This document shows, piece after piece, positions 50,817 to 60,700 of a stretch of DNA of 64,000 nt. Source of the DNA: an uncultured Caryophanales bacterium (GTDB lineage Bacteria > Bacillota_I > Bacilli_A > RFN20 > CAG-826). The stretch is from NCBI GenBank assembly GCA_946409515.1, contig CAMJWS010000001.1:127557-191556 (forward strand), given 5' to 3'. Numbering within the stretch: position 1 is the stretch's first letter; every line of letters begins with the position of its first letter. The notes under the pieces were generated by a model that saw only the letters and a list, made by a program, of their open reading frames with translations, made no database searches and was not told the origin of the DNA. Made by a program: the position numbers and the translations under genes.

Positions 50817-50998
50817 TAAAATGCCAGTGCCTATCATCCATTTTTTCATGGCGGGTTTAATTTCGTACCCTAAGGCAACTGGCTATCTTTACAAGAATAT
50901 AAAACCTCAACTGTTTCAAACAATTGAGGTTGCTGGCTATCTTATATAAGACCCTATAGTTTTGCGTCGCCGGATTGCTCCGGTTTTGCTTTTAGCTC
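50817..50998 (-). ncRNA. class I cyclic-di-GMP (GEMM) riboswitch, leader of the long fibre operon
   Basis: Read on the minus strand from about 50998. GCAAAA precedes stem CCGGA-GCAA-TCCGG with a GNRA tetraloop (50983-50970). GACGCAAAACTATAGGG follows, then TCTTATATAAGATAGCCAG. This is the conserved GEMM core (GCAAA, GNRA hairpin, ACGCAAA, CTATAGGG, GCCAG). A strong hairpin (AACCTCAA.../...TTGAGGTT, 50932-50901) with TTTTATATT comes next, then a second copy AAGATAGCCAGTTGCC (50889-50874). This can pair with the 5' GCAA or with GGCACTGGC (50831-50823), which is followed by ATTTTAATTT. Two exclusive folds, aptamer or terminator, are therefore possible. Whether c-di-GMP turns expression on or off is not decided. 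Confidence 0.82.
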
Positions 50999-51004
50999 AA
51001 ATAC

Positions 51005-51033
51005 AAAATAACACAATTAAAAATCTAGTGCAA
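51005..51033 (-). promoter_or_regulatory. promoter of the long fibre operon
   Basis: Minus strand TTGCAC (51033-51028), 17 bases, TATTTT (51010-51005). It places transcription start about 7 bases downstream, right at the riboswitch. Confidence 0.6.
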
Positions 51034-51067
51034 TATATTTTTTCAATTTATAAATAAATTAAATATA

Positions 51068-51090
51068 AAGAAAAAGCGCATTGCGCGCTC
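51068..51090 (-). terminator. terminator of the 124-residue membrane protein gene
   Basis: Minus strand AGCGC-GCAAT-GCGCT followed by TTTTC. It lies directly after the stop codon and upstream of the fibre operon promoter. Confidence 0.7.
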
Positions 51091-51091
51091 G

Positions 51092-51466
51092 TTATTCTTG
51101 TTTTTCTTCTTTATTGCTTTGAGCTTGTAAATCTCTAAGTAATTCTTGTCTAAGTTCTTCTTTTTGCTCTTCTGTAAGATCTTCGATTTTCGCAGGTTCT
51201 TTCTTAGTTGTTTTTCTAACGTAGAGCATTAAGCCAACGATATTACCCACTAAAACAAGGAACATTGGAAGAACAAACGCAAAGAAGCTTGCGACTGGTT
51301 TCATTTGAAGAATTGCCTTAACTAAACCTTCGGTGTTATTAGCGGCTTGTGCTTTGTACTTTGTGACGGCAGTTAAAATCATAATGCTCAAGACTAAAAA
51401 GAACACAATGATTGCTACGTCTAACACTACTAACGCAATTAATAAAGGCTTTTTATATTTCTTCAT
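51092..51466 (-). CDS. small two-helix membrane protein, unknown
   Basis: A 124-residue protein with two hydrophobic segments (about 6-33 and 55-80) and an acidic, helical C-terminal tail (about 90-124: IEDLTEEQKEELRQELLRDL), possibly a coiled coil. The tail motif resembles that of the signal peptidase (LSEEDKKRLKEQLLEEM) in length and charge, so both might dock on a common partner; this is speculative. It has its own promoter and terminator between two fibre transcription units. Confidence 0.62.
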   Translation of the reverse strand: MKKYKKPLLIALVVLDVAIIVFFLVLSIMILTAVTKYKAQAANNTEGLVKAILQMKPVASFFAFVLPMFLVLVGNIVGLMLYVRKTTKKEPAKIEDLTEEQKEELRQELLRDLQAQSNKEEKQE

Positions 51467-51494
51467 AATAATTTCCGAGTCTATACGTGTCCTT

Positions 51495-51522
51495 ATTGTA
51501 TAATACTTTTTTTAAAAATCAA
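51495..51522 (-). promoter_or_regulatory. promoter of the 124-residue membrane protein gene
   Basis: Minus strand TTGATT (51522-51517), 16 bases, TACAAT (51500-51495). Confidence 0.6.
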
Positions 51523-51604
51523 AAGACATTTTTATCTCCACCATTACGATGGCACTATTTACATATTTATATGTAGTAAGAAAAACAAGTTATGTATGTA
51601 TGTT

Positions 51605-51640
51605 AAAAAAATAAAAAAGACCGGATTAAATCCGGTCCTT
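51605..51640 (-). terminator. terminator of the single fibre gene
   Basis: Minus strand GACCGGA-TTTAA-TCCGGTC then TTTTTTATTTTTT, a strong intrinsic terminator. Confidence 0.92.
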
Positions 51641-51658
51641 ATTAATAGCTGTAAATAA

Positions 51659-52561
51659 TTAAGCTGACCTTGTTTGTGTTCCGAAAGTAACTTCGATTTG
51701 GATGTTGTCCAAGTTTGCTTTTAAATTATCGGATTTACAGTTTGGATCTTCACCTTCGAAATAGAGGTAAATATCAAATTGTAATGGGGTTCCGCTTGAT
51801 GCAGGAATAGCTTGTTCAGCCAAGAATTCTTGGCTTCCTGAAGTTACTAAACCATTCTTAGTTTGATCAGCAGCAACAGGTGTAACTGTTGATTTTGCAA
51901 CAGTAGAATAAGCGCCAGCTGCAGTGGCAGCATCGTAACTAGCAGCAGCATAAAGTGGGCTAAAGACTTTAGCAGTGCTGTCATATTTAACTAAAACTCT
52001 TAATGCTTTATTCAAATCGGCGCTATTTTGTGTAGCTGGAAGCGTAGCTTTTACATTTGTAATGTAAATTGTCTTTGTTAAAGCTTCAGCAGAAGATTTA
52101 ACAAAGAATGAATGTAATGCATAGTATGTGGAATCGGAATCATAAGCGCTAGCACCTTCACCACCACCAACGGCTTGATAACCAGTTTGGTTATTGTCTT
52201 CAACATAACCAGCACCTGTTGTGCTATCAACTGTTAAGGTTAATAAGTCATAGGCATTTTCTGTATTTTCATCAGCAGAATCATTACTTGTGCTATGAAC
52301 CCATGTTGCACCTGTAGCGGTACTTGTTGGTTTAAGAGATAATGGTGTGCTACGAGTAGATGCAGCTGTTTCTTTCCAAGAACCACTAGCTGCTGCTTGA
52401 TTAGAAATAACGATACCATTTTCTGCTTTGGCTTTAACTTCCATACCTGTGGCGGTAACAAAGTTATTCATTGAGAACCATGCAACTGTGCCTGTAACGG
52501 AAGCAGCTGTAGATAAGAGTAACACGCCTAAGGCAGGAACTATAATCTTTGTCTTTTTCAT
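51659..52561 (-). CDS. SipW-dependent-type exported protein, TasA-like
   Basis: A 300-residue protein starting MKKTKIIVPALGVLLLSTAA, then SVTGTVAWFSMNNFVTATGME, a clear SipW-type signal. The mature part is rich in Ser, Thr and Ala with low charge, unlike the Asp-rich proteins of the other operons. It contains ALTKTIYITNVKATLPA and LQFDIYLYFEGEDPNCKSDN, close to TasA/camelysin strands. I chose the ATG at 52561 because AAGGAG lies seven bases upstream. It stands alone between its leader and terminator, so it may be the main fibre subunit. Confidence 0.8.
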   Translation of the reverse strand: MKKTKIIVPALGVLLLSTAASVTGTVAWFSMNNFVTATGMEVKAKAENGIVISNQAAASGSWKETAASTRSTPLSLKPTSTATGATWVHSTSNDSADENTENAYDLLTLTVDSTTGAGYVEDNNQTGYQAVGGGEGASAYDSDSTYYALHSFFVKSSAEALTKTIYITNVKATLPATQNSADLNKALRVLVKYDSTAKVFSPLYAAASYDAATAAGAYSTVAKSTVTPVAADQTKNGLVTSGSQEFLAEQAIPASSGTPLQFDIYLYFEGEDPNCKSDNLKANLDNIQIEVTFGTQTRSA

Positions 52562-52565
52562 ATAT

Positions 52566-52680
52566 AAACTCCTTATAAACGACAAAATCACTCAACTAAT
52601 ATCTTAACTGAGTGGATGATAGGTTTTTGCATCACATGTCGCCAACAAGGATTGGGACTTCCTTATCGCTTTCGCTTTGC
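52566..52680 (-). ncRNA. structured leader with pseudoknot and terminator, candidate riboswitch of unknown class
   Basis: Read on the minus strand. AAGGA (52664-52660) can pair with TCCTT (52651-52647), and GTCCCAA (52658-52652) with TTGGCGAC (52645-52638, one bulge). The order a-b-a'-b' is an H-type pseudoknot. A small hairpin GC-GAAA-GC precedes it. GTGATG (52635-52630) can pair with CATCCAC (52618-52612). The last three bases also belong to a terminator stem CACTCAGTTAA/TTAGTTGAGTG (52614-52589) followed by ATTTTGT. The two folds exclude each other, as in attenuators. I cannot match it to a known class, and it lacks the GEMM core. Confidence 0.5.
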
Positions 52681-52686
52681 ATTATT

Positions 52687-52715
52687 AGTTTAGAAAAATA
52701 TCAATAATAAGTCAA
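52687..52715 (-). promoter_or_regulatory. promoter of the single fibre gene
   Basis: Minus strand TTGACT (52715-52710), 17 bases, TAAACT (52692-52687). The transcript begins at the structured leader. Confidence 0.7.
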
Positions 52716-52811
52716 ATAATATTTTTTATTTACGTAGTAAATACTTGGACTACTTTTTCATAAAAATCAGCTATGATCGTTACATATATACGCGCATATT
52801 TTCCTTAATAA

Positions 52812-52840
52812 ATAAAAAAAGACGCTAACGAGTAGCGCCT
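52812..52840 (-). terminator. terminator of the four-gene surface operon
   Basis: Minus strand GCGCTA-CTCGT-TAGCGT then CTTTTTTTATTT, directly after the BspA-like gene. Confidence 0.85.
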
Positions 52841-52856
52841 TATTTTTTGATGTTTT

Positions 52857-55800
52857 TTATCCGTTATAATGAACACCGGAAGAATCTGCGGTATAACCAT
52901 TTGTGGCGAATGTGACAAGACCAGTAGTAGCATTAACAGAAGCTGTTCCTAAATAGACCACTTCATTATTAGCGCCAAGAGTCCAATAAACTGTACCGGT
53001 TTTGATTTCGACATAACTGCCTCCTACTTGTTTAACGACGTCTGCATTGGAACCAACGTGGAATACGATTGGTGCGTTATCGCTAGCCGCCATACGGTGC
53101 CAGTAGTCAGAAATAGCAGGCTTAGAACTATCTAAATCATTCACGGTATGCCACACATAGACTTTTAAGCTCTTGCTACTTTCCCAAACCATGGAGTCAC
53201 AACGTGTGCTATCTGTAGTGCCTGTATATCTAGGACATTGAATATCATATCCTCTTGGCATCACAAGAACAGTTAAGCTTGTGCATTTTGAGAAGTAGTT
53301 ATCTTGGCCACCTTCACTCTTTAACATATATGGAGTGGTCCAAGCACAATCTGGATCTTCAAAGAAAACCTTAGTTAATGAATAGCAGTATCTAAACTGT
53401 GAACCACCATGATTGTTATTGGTTTTTAAACGTGTATCTGCAGTAAATCTATTAGCACGTTCAAATTTGATTGAGTGGGATTTAAATGTCACAGAAACAA
53501 CCTTACTTGTATGGAATGCACCAACACCAATGTTTGTTAATGATGCTGGTAATACAACAACACCACCTGGGCAAATACTTGCGCTATTGTTTTTATCGCC
53601 TTCTGCTTCATAAGCGATTGTTGAGCCTGAAACAGCTTTCATACCAAAGGCGAAGTGACCAATTCTTTCTAAATCAGGGAATTTACTAAAGTCAAAATTT
53701 TTGAGGTTAGTGCACATATTAAATGCATAATCACCGATTTGTTTAAATCCTGTATTATTGCCATCGTTATTAAGGCCAGGTCCATTATCCACTACTTTTC
53801 TTTCTAACTCTGTTAAGTTAGCGGCCGCTGTGACGGTTTCTAATGTGCTGCAGTTTTCAAAGCAAGAATTACCAATAGTCGCGGTTTTTGCTGGGAAGGT
53901 GAATGTTTTACCTGGGAAGGTACAATCACTAAAGCAGCCATCATTGAAATGAATAAGTGCTGAAGTACCATAATTGAAGAGATTATTTGGGATTGCTGAG
54001 CGTTTAAACGCCGCGTTTAAATGTACTTCACCAGTAACATTTGCGAAGTTGATTGATGCAAGACTTGGGCAGTCTGAAAATGCCTCTTCTTCAATAGTGA
54101 AGGTTGATGTAATTGGGGCAATTAACGTTGTGATATTTGTGCCTTTAAAAGCTCCTGCTTCAATACTGGTATAACCTGTAAATGTAAGATCTAATACACC
54201 AGGAGAACATGGAGTGAAGTTATTACCACTAGTGTCAGATGGAACTTCGAAAACGATATTAGCGTTTTCCGCAAAGGCAAATAAGCCCTCAGGAATTGAG
54301 CCGCCAACAATTCGTGGAAGTCTAACTTTTGATAAGTTTTCACAGCCTTCAAAGGAATAAGCTGGTGTTTCGATTGCTGCGGCATTTCCAAAGGAAATAA
54401 CCTTTAACGCTGTGGCATTACCGGTAAAATCATATTTTTGCGCTAAATATAAATAAGTATCTTTATTCTCAGCGACATTATAAACACCAGAAATAAGAGG
54501 TTGATCTCTAGTAGTTTGATTTGCTTTACCAACGACAAGAGAATCGATCCAGTAGCACATCTTAAATGCACCATAGAGATAACCATTCTTAAATCGTCCG
54601 TTGAATTCACTACAATCGATAGCACTTTGACCAATTGTTTCTTGGACACTTCTTGAATCCTCAGAAGTAGCAAGATAATCCGCACTATCTCTATTAAGCA
54701 CTAATAATAAGGATAACTTATTCTTAGAAACCGCATTTGTGGAATAAATAGCAGAAGTATAAGTATCTCCATTATCAGCGAGGTATGTTGTGGTTGTGTA
54801 ATTAGTAGATGATGTAGCATTATTACCAAAAGTAATCTTTCTCAAAGAGAAATTATTGGAGAACACTGATGTTGTATAAGCTGAACTACTGATTGTGCTA
54901 GTATTTTCATAGAATACAACATTAGTTGGGAAATTAAGGAATTTATTAATATTACAGAATGCAAAGGCTTGTCTACCAACTTCTGTTAAGCTAGTTGGCA
55001 TAACATAGTCACCTAAAGAGACGCCTGTACTAGCATTATATGCGAATAAGTTTGTGACACCATATGCTCTCATGAAGGCATATTCACCAATCTTGGTGAT
55101 TGTGCTAGGAATAGAAACCGCTGTTAAGTCTTTGAAATTTGTATAGCCATTATAGCTAGTAGTATCGCAGAACGCCGCACTGAAAGCAGAATCGCCGATG
55201 ACGGTGACTGTACAAGATGTACCATTAACTCTGTTGACTGTGGCTGGTACTATAGCAGTGCCAGTAAAATTGCTATCATGACGGTCATATAAGTAATTAG
55301 CCATTGTGGCGGTTGAGGCGCCACAGACAAAGGCACATTTATCTTTAATGATATAGTCATTTTCACTATTTGTAGGACCTAAGCCGACAAATGTATCAAT
55401 ACTTGCATAGTCTTCATCAATTGTTAGTTCATAATGAACATTAGAATAAACAGGCATGTATTGATCTAAGCCGTAGAAATTACGTGTTGTATCCGGATCA
55501 AAGTCATAACCGTGTGTATTTTCTTTACCAATTTGATACCATTCCTTAACATCAGTAACTGGCACTGAATTAAGGCTTATATTACCCATGTAAGTCTTAA
55601 ATGTGGTGTCTTTATTATGGCCATACATATTAGTGCCAAATTCACCTGATAAATAGACTGCACCACGAGAATTACCTTGGAAGGTATATCTTGCCATACG
55701 GAGAGTTGTATATCTATTTGGAAGGAAGATTTCCTGAACACCAGGATCTCCACCTAAATCGTTTTTGCTTTTGCCAGATGACCAGCCCACACAAGGATGA

Positions 55801-57758
55801 TCGCTATTGCCAGTATGGAAGAGGATGGTTTTACCACATCTTTCTTCAAAAATAACTGTTCTAAGGCTTTCGTTCATGATGAAAGAATAGCTAGGAATGA
55901 AGAGATTAAATGTATCTGAGTCATTATTATTACCCGCTTGAACTTTGCTCTTAACACTGCCTCTAAAGATAACTTTTTCTAGAAGTGGGCAGCCTGCAAA
56001 TGAGTTAGAACCAAAATCGTTGTTATCATCCTCACTACCACCAAGACCATAAGTATCATTATCGCCATTAGAAATGCCGAAATGTTCGAGCGTTCTTGGT
56101 AAAACAAGGGTTGTTAATGTGTAGTTTGTGTCGCCATTTTTCTTAAGATAGCTCTTATGAATACCACTTGTCGAAGATTTAGAATTATCACTATTGCCCA
56201 TTTTAAAGAATGCTTCTCTACCAATCGTCTTTAAAGCAGATTTAGCGTCATCATAGACCCATTCAAAAACAGTAAGCGCTTTTAAGTGTTTGCCGTTTTC
56301 TGATGAAGTACCAAAAGCTCTCATGCCAACCGCTTTTAAGGAGTATGGTAATTTAAGAGTTTTTATGTTCGCTAATTTATCCATGTCAACAAAGGCTTTA
56401 TTACCAATGACTTCTAATTCAGTAAGACCATCAAGGATAATTCTTGGAGAAAGTTCTTCGCCACCTTGAATTGTGCTCTCATCACTAGAACAGGCTGTAT
56501 TATCATCGATAACGATTAATTTGTCATAATCACTATTGAACATACTTGGTTCAATTCTCTTTAAAGTTTTTGGAAGATAAAGACGTTCAAGTTTGCTCTT
56601 AACTGTGTTAAAGGCATCAGTTGAAATCTTTCTAACTTTATTACCTGAACCACTTGGAAGTTCATTAGGAACAGAGAGGAATTTAACAGGTGTGCCTTCA
56701 ATATCAGTTGGTCCGATATAGGAAGTAATTTCAACATCACCATTAATGGTGGTAAAAATCCAGTCGTTAGTGTAAGAAGCACCAGAGGCTGTGATTTCAT
56801 ATGTATATAAGTTACTAGCGGTCGCAGGATTGGTTGTTTCATTTTTCCAACGCCACTTGTTATCTGTGTGACGGTCTAACCAAGCTTGAACATCACTTGT
56901 GTCACCGACAAGCCAGAACTTAAGGCTGTCGTTACATCCATCGAAAGCTTTATCTTCGATAACACCAATTGGTAAATTTGTTTGCGCATCTTTAGCAAAG
57001 AAAGAAGATGAAATATAAACGCTCTTCAAACTTGCACATCCTTGGAATGCACGAGAACGAATAGTTTTAATATTCATAAACGCTAAAGTGGAATATAAAG
57101 AACGACAGTTATTGAAGGCTTCATATTCGATTTCTTCAATAGATTGAGGAAGGACTAATTCTTTTAAGTTATGACAGTTAAAGAAGCAGAAAGAAGGAAT
57201 CGTTGTTAAAGCACAAGGAATTCTTTCTTGTTGGTCATCGTCTTCCACTTCGCTACAAGAACAAGCAGAAGAAACTTCTGATGTTGTTGTGGTATTTTGA
57301 ATGGAAGCTTTGGTTAAATCTTTACAAGCATAAAACGCTGCTTCACCAATTTCATAAATCGTAGCAGGAATGGTCAAAGATTTGATTTTGCAACCCATGA
57401 AGGCTTCAAAGTCGATGACTGTAATGCCGGATGGAATACTAATTGAAGAGGCTTTACTATTTGCAAAGCCATATCTCCAAATACCAGTGACTGGTTTATT
57501 GTTGTATGTTGCACTGATTCTGATTGAACTTGTTGATGATTTAGCGCTTTCTTTTAAAGCGACAGCGTATTCTGTATCACCGTTAATGGAGTAATAAACA
57601 AAGTCACCACTGACCGATTCTTGTGTACCACTTAAAAGGTATTTTGGAGTGATACGAAGAGAATGATTGACATCACTATTACCACTGCAAGCGGCACCAG
57701 CAAAAGGAACAATCGCTATTAAGAATCCGAAATATTTCAATAGTTTTCTAAATTTCAT
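52857..57758 (-). CDS. giant BspA-like leucine-rich-repeat lipoprotein
   Basis: A 1633-residue surface lipoprotein. The signal peptide ends AGAAC with Cys24 lipidated. Most of the length consists of BspA-type (LRR_5) repeats, with units such as SLTIPATIYEIGEAAFYAC and AVSIPSTITKIGEYAFMRA repeated at about 23-25 residues and broken by longer inserts. Such repeats form a curved adhesion surface that binds host or bacterial ligands. A CSCS cluster lies at about 172-175. The C-terminus is beta-rich without a sorting signal. GGAGG precedes the ATG ten bases after the upstream gene. Confidence 0.88.
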   Translation of the reverse strand: MKFRKLLKYFGFLIAIVPFAGAACSGNSDVNHSLRITPKYLLSGTQESVSGDFVYYSINGDTEYAVALKESAKSSTSSIRISATYNNKPVTGIWRYGFANSKASSISIPSGITVIDFEAFMGCKIKSLTIPATIYEIGEAAFYACKDLTKASIQNTTTTSEVSSACSCSEVEDDDQQERIPCALTTIPSFCFFNCHNLKELVLPQSIEEIEYEAFNNCRSLYSTLAFMNIKTIRSRAFQGCASLKSVYISSSFFAKDAQTNLPIGVIEDKAFDGCNDSLKFWLVGDTSDVQAWLDRHTDNKWRWKNETTNPATASNLYTYEITASGASYTNDWIFTTINGDVEITSYIGPTDIEGTPVKFLSVPNELPSGSGNKVRKISTDAFNTVKSKLERLYLPKTLKRIEPSMFNSDYDKLIVIDDNTACSSDESTIQGGEELSPRIILDGLTELEVIGNKAFVDMDKLANIKTLKLPYSLKAVGMRAFGTSSENGKHLKALTVFEWVYDDAKSALKTIGREAFFKMGNSDNSKSSTSGIHKSYLKKNGDTNYTLTTLVLPRTLEHFGISNGDNDTYGLGGSEDDNNDFGSNSFAGCPLLEKVIFRGSVKSKVQAGNNNDSDTFNLFIPSYSFIMNESLRTVIFEERCGKTILFHTGNSDHPCVGWSSGKSKNDLGGDPGVQEIFLPNRYTTLRMARYTFQGNSRGAVYLSGEFGTNMYGHNKDTTFKTYMGNISLNSVPVTDVKEWYQIGKENTHGYDFDPDTTRNFYGLDQYMPVYSNVHYELTIDEDYASIDTFVGLGPTNSENDYIIKDKCAFVCGASTATMANYLYDRHDSNFTGTAIVPATVNRVNGTSCTVTVIGDSAFSAAFCDTTSYNGYTNFKDLTAVSIPSTITKIGEYAFMRAYGVTNLFAYNASTGVSLGDYVMPTSLTEVGRQAFAFCNINKFLNFPTNVVFYENTSTISSSAYTTSVFSNNFSLRKITFGNNATSSTNYTTTTYLADNGDTYTSAIYSTNAVSKNKLSLLLVLNRDSADYLATSEDSRSVQETIGQSAIDCSEFNGRFKNGYLYGAFKMCYWIDSLVVGKANQTTRDQPLISGVYNVAENKDTYLYLAQKYDFTGNATALKVISFGNAAAIETPAYSFEGCENLSKVRLPRIVGGSIPEGLFAFAENANIVFEVPSDTSGNNFTPCSPGVLDLTFTGYTSIEAGAFKGTNITTLIAPITSTFTIEEEAFSDCPSLASINFANVTGEVHLNAAFKRSAIPNNLFNYGTSALIHFNDGCFSDCTFPGKTFTFPAKTATIGNSCFENCSTLETVTAAANLTELERKVVDNGPGLNNDGNNTGFKQIGDYAFNMCTNLKNFDFSKFPDLERIGHFAFGMKAVSGSTIAYEAEGDKNNSASICPGGVVVLPASLTNIGVGAFHTSKVVSVTFKSHSIKFERANRFTADTRLKTNNNHGGSQFRYCYSLTKVFFEDPDCAWTTPYMLKSEGGQDNYFSKCTSLTVLVMPRGYDIQCPRYTGTTDSTRCDSMVWESSKSLKVYVWHTVNDLDSSKPAISDYWHRMAASDNAPIVFHVGSNADVVKQVGGSYVEIKTGTVYWTLGANNEVVYLGTASVNATTGLVTFATNGYTADSSGVHYNG

Positions 57759-57768
57759 AATGACCTCC

Positions 57769-60700
57769 TTAACTACCTGCTGGATAAACAATTACCTGAC
57801 CATTACTTTCGATGCCTAACAAATTAATTGTTAGTTCTTTCTGATCACCGTTAGTAAGGTTCGGTTTATAGTTGTCTACCGCAACCCGTGTCATAACATC
57901 TATTAAATCTTGACCAGTTAATGTGGAAGCTATCAAAAACTTACCAGTAGACTGATCAAACGTGAATGAGAGATTTGATGGAATAGAATCGCCAAACATT
58001 GAACGATCTGAGTTAACGAAAGCAACGTATAATCTACGGTTGCCAAGTTTGTTACCATCTGTTGGACTGGATGGATTATAGGCTGTGATATCAGAAACGA
58101 TGATGTTTTCTGTACCATCTAATGCGAAACGTGGAGTATTGATGAAGTCGACGTTTTCAACTCTATCTGTACTAGCGAAAACGTTATCATCGAAGTCGAA
58201 TTGACCATCATCTTGACCTTGAGCACACATATAATAAATCTTTGGTACGCATTGATTGTTTCTTGCAGCGGAACCAATACAATATCTACCTTTTGGTAAA
58301 CAGAATGTATGGGCAAATAATCTAGTTTTGCCATTTTCATAGCCAAATTCAGTTGTGTTGTATTCGGATGGAACTGTGGCGTCTGTCGCGTTTGTCGCAG
58401 CTGTAAATGTGCCACCACTACTATATGTACCGATTTCACCTTTTTGAGTCAAAGAGTTAACACGGTAATCAAAGTAAGCCAGACTATTGGTTGTAGGCAT
58501 GAAGAATGCATAGTCAGGATCATCATAGCTTTGAGTGAATCTCATATCATAGTCATCCATCGTGTAATCAATCTGACCTGTGAAGTCGGAATTATCAATC
58601 TTATAAACACCTAAAGCAGATGGTAAAGAATTATCGCTAGGTGCGGCGATAACGGTAACGTTAGCTAGTTCATTTTTAATTTCAAAGTTGACCATGTTGC
58701 TGACATATGGATTATGTTCAGCATCCTCTAAGGCGTAGCAAGTACGCGCCACACCTTGATATGGAGTGAGGTCTGGACAAGCAAAGCTTGCGGCAAAAGA
58801 ACTAACTTCTTGACGGAGGTTATTCTTAAGCATGACACCACACTTATTGTTACCGACTGGAATGTGGTAACTATTCTGGTCCACTAATTTATAGTTAAAA
58901 TAGTTAGCCATGAAGGCACCACCATCTGTTTCAGTATCAACATCAGAGAAGTAGAAACCTTTACCTCTACGATAGCCTGGATCAAGTTTGAAACGCACAA
59001 AGTAATTTTGTCTTGCTTCTCTAGTTTCAAATGATTCTCTAGTTACTTGGTCTTTTCTTGGGAAATGTCTACCAAGTAAGATACTTGTGGAAGAAGCGTT
59101 TTGGAAGTTATCAACGTAACTACCAAAGTTTAAACCAGTACCATATGTATTATGGTAAGTCTTATTGAATTCACCAGTGGAATAATAAATATAGTAATTA
59201 TCATCACCAGAAGCATCATCAATTGTTAAGTCTTCATCTGTCATAACAACAGATCTATCAATATTTTCACCAGCGTTAGCGTTCATACCTGTGGTACGAG
59301 CGTCAGTGGCAACAGTAAAGACACCTAAGTCAGTATTAGTAACGATTTGACGGCCTCTAAATGTCACAGCGTCTTCAGCGATGGTAATATAGTTGCCTTC
59401 GTAATAACGTAAGTATTGCATGTACTTAGTATTTTGATTTGGAGTATAAGTTACACCAGCGGTAATACCAGATTGAGTGTGTGAACCATCGAATGATGTA
59501 TCAGTAATGATGTCGCGATAAATAGTTGTGAAGTCAAGAACACCGATACTCTTACCTTCTTTAGCACCGACATCGGATTCACTCGCTAAAATGTTTTGAA
59601 CAGTACCACCAACACGACCAATTAAGCCTAAGTCAGAACCATTAGGTAAACTATTGTAGCTAGCGCCACCGTTGTTCATTTGGAAAGCACCGTTGTAGAC
59701 GTAACAGTTAGAGATAGAACCATCACAGTGACCAACGACTAAACCGATGTTATTACCATGGTCACCACTCACACGGACACCCATTGAAATAAATGTCGCA
59801 GAGTTAGAATCTAAAGTGAAGTCATATTCTAAGTTAAGTAAAACTTTGGAGTGTTTTTGACCATATCTATCAACACTAGAAACAATTAAAGAGGCAGCGG
59901 AAGAAGCTTGAATTGGGAACTTAGCGTCCACTTCATTCTTCTTTTCTTTGAAGAATTCAAAGACTCTTGTTAAGTCAGGCAAAACTTCACCATCTTCATT
60001 AAGGGTGACTAAGTCACCAGAGAGTAATGTGGAGAAGATATAACTATTAGATGGAGCGTGAATTGAAACAGTTGGTACCGAGGAAGAACCTTGTTCTGTA
60101 TATTCAAAGTCAGTCGCATTATTTGCGTTAAAGTAAGTGAAGATTGTATTTGGATAATCCTTAGTAAGATTGATTGATTCGCCACCATCGTTTGGCGCAT
60201 AAACAAACCAAGCATTGTTACCGATTGTGCTTTCAGGACTATATAGGTCAGCATATGCGTCTATATAGCCTAATGCGTTAATCGTCACATTACTAAGGAA
60301 TAAATTCTTAACCATTGACCCGTGCGCGGTATAACCAAATAAGCCAGAGTCTTGTGGGTTGGAATAAACGTTTAAGTTCTTAATTTCAACGTTTTGGCCA
60401 TCAAATACACCATAGAATGGCAAGGCTTCAGAACCAATCGCGTTGATTGGGTTAGTGTCTAAGTTAGAACCACTCATATCAAGATATGGTTTCTTTTCTG
60501 AAGATGAGTCATTGATGTAACACATTGGTACACCGTTTGAATCAACACCACCTAAGTCAACTTTACCTAATTGGAAATATTTCTTTTCACCATAGACACC
60601 TAAACCTTGAAGACGGGATAAGTTATATAAGTGACGTGGACGAGTAATGACAAATGGATCTTCTTCGGTACCGCTACCACATTCATAGTAGGAACGTAAG

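Noticed and set aside
52566-52680. Third GEMM riboswitch
   Set aside because: It has a GAAA-type hairpin and GCAAA, but the ACGCAAA and CTATAGGG blocks and the GCCAG strand are missing.
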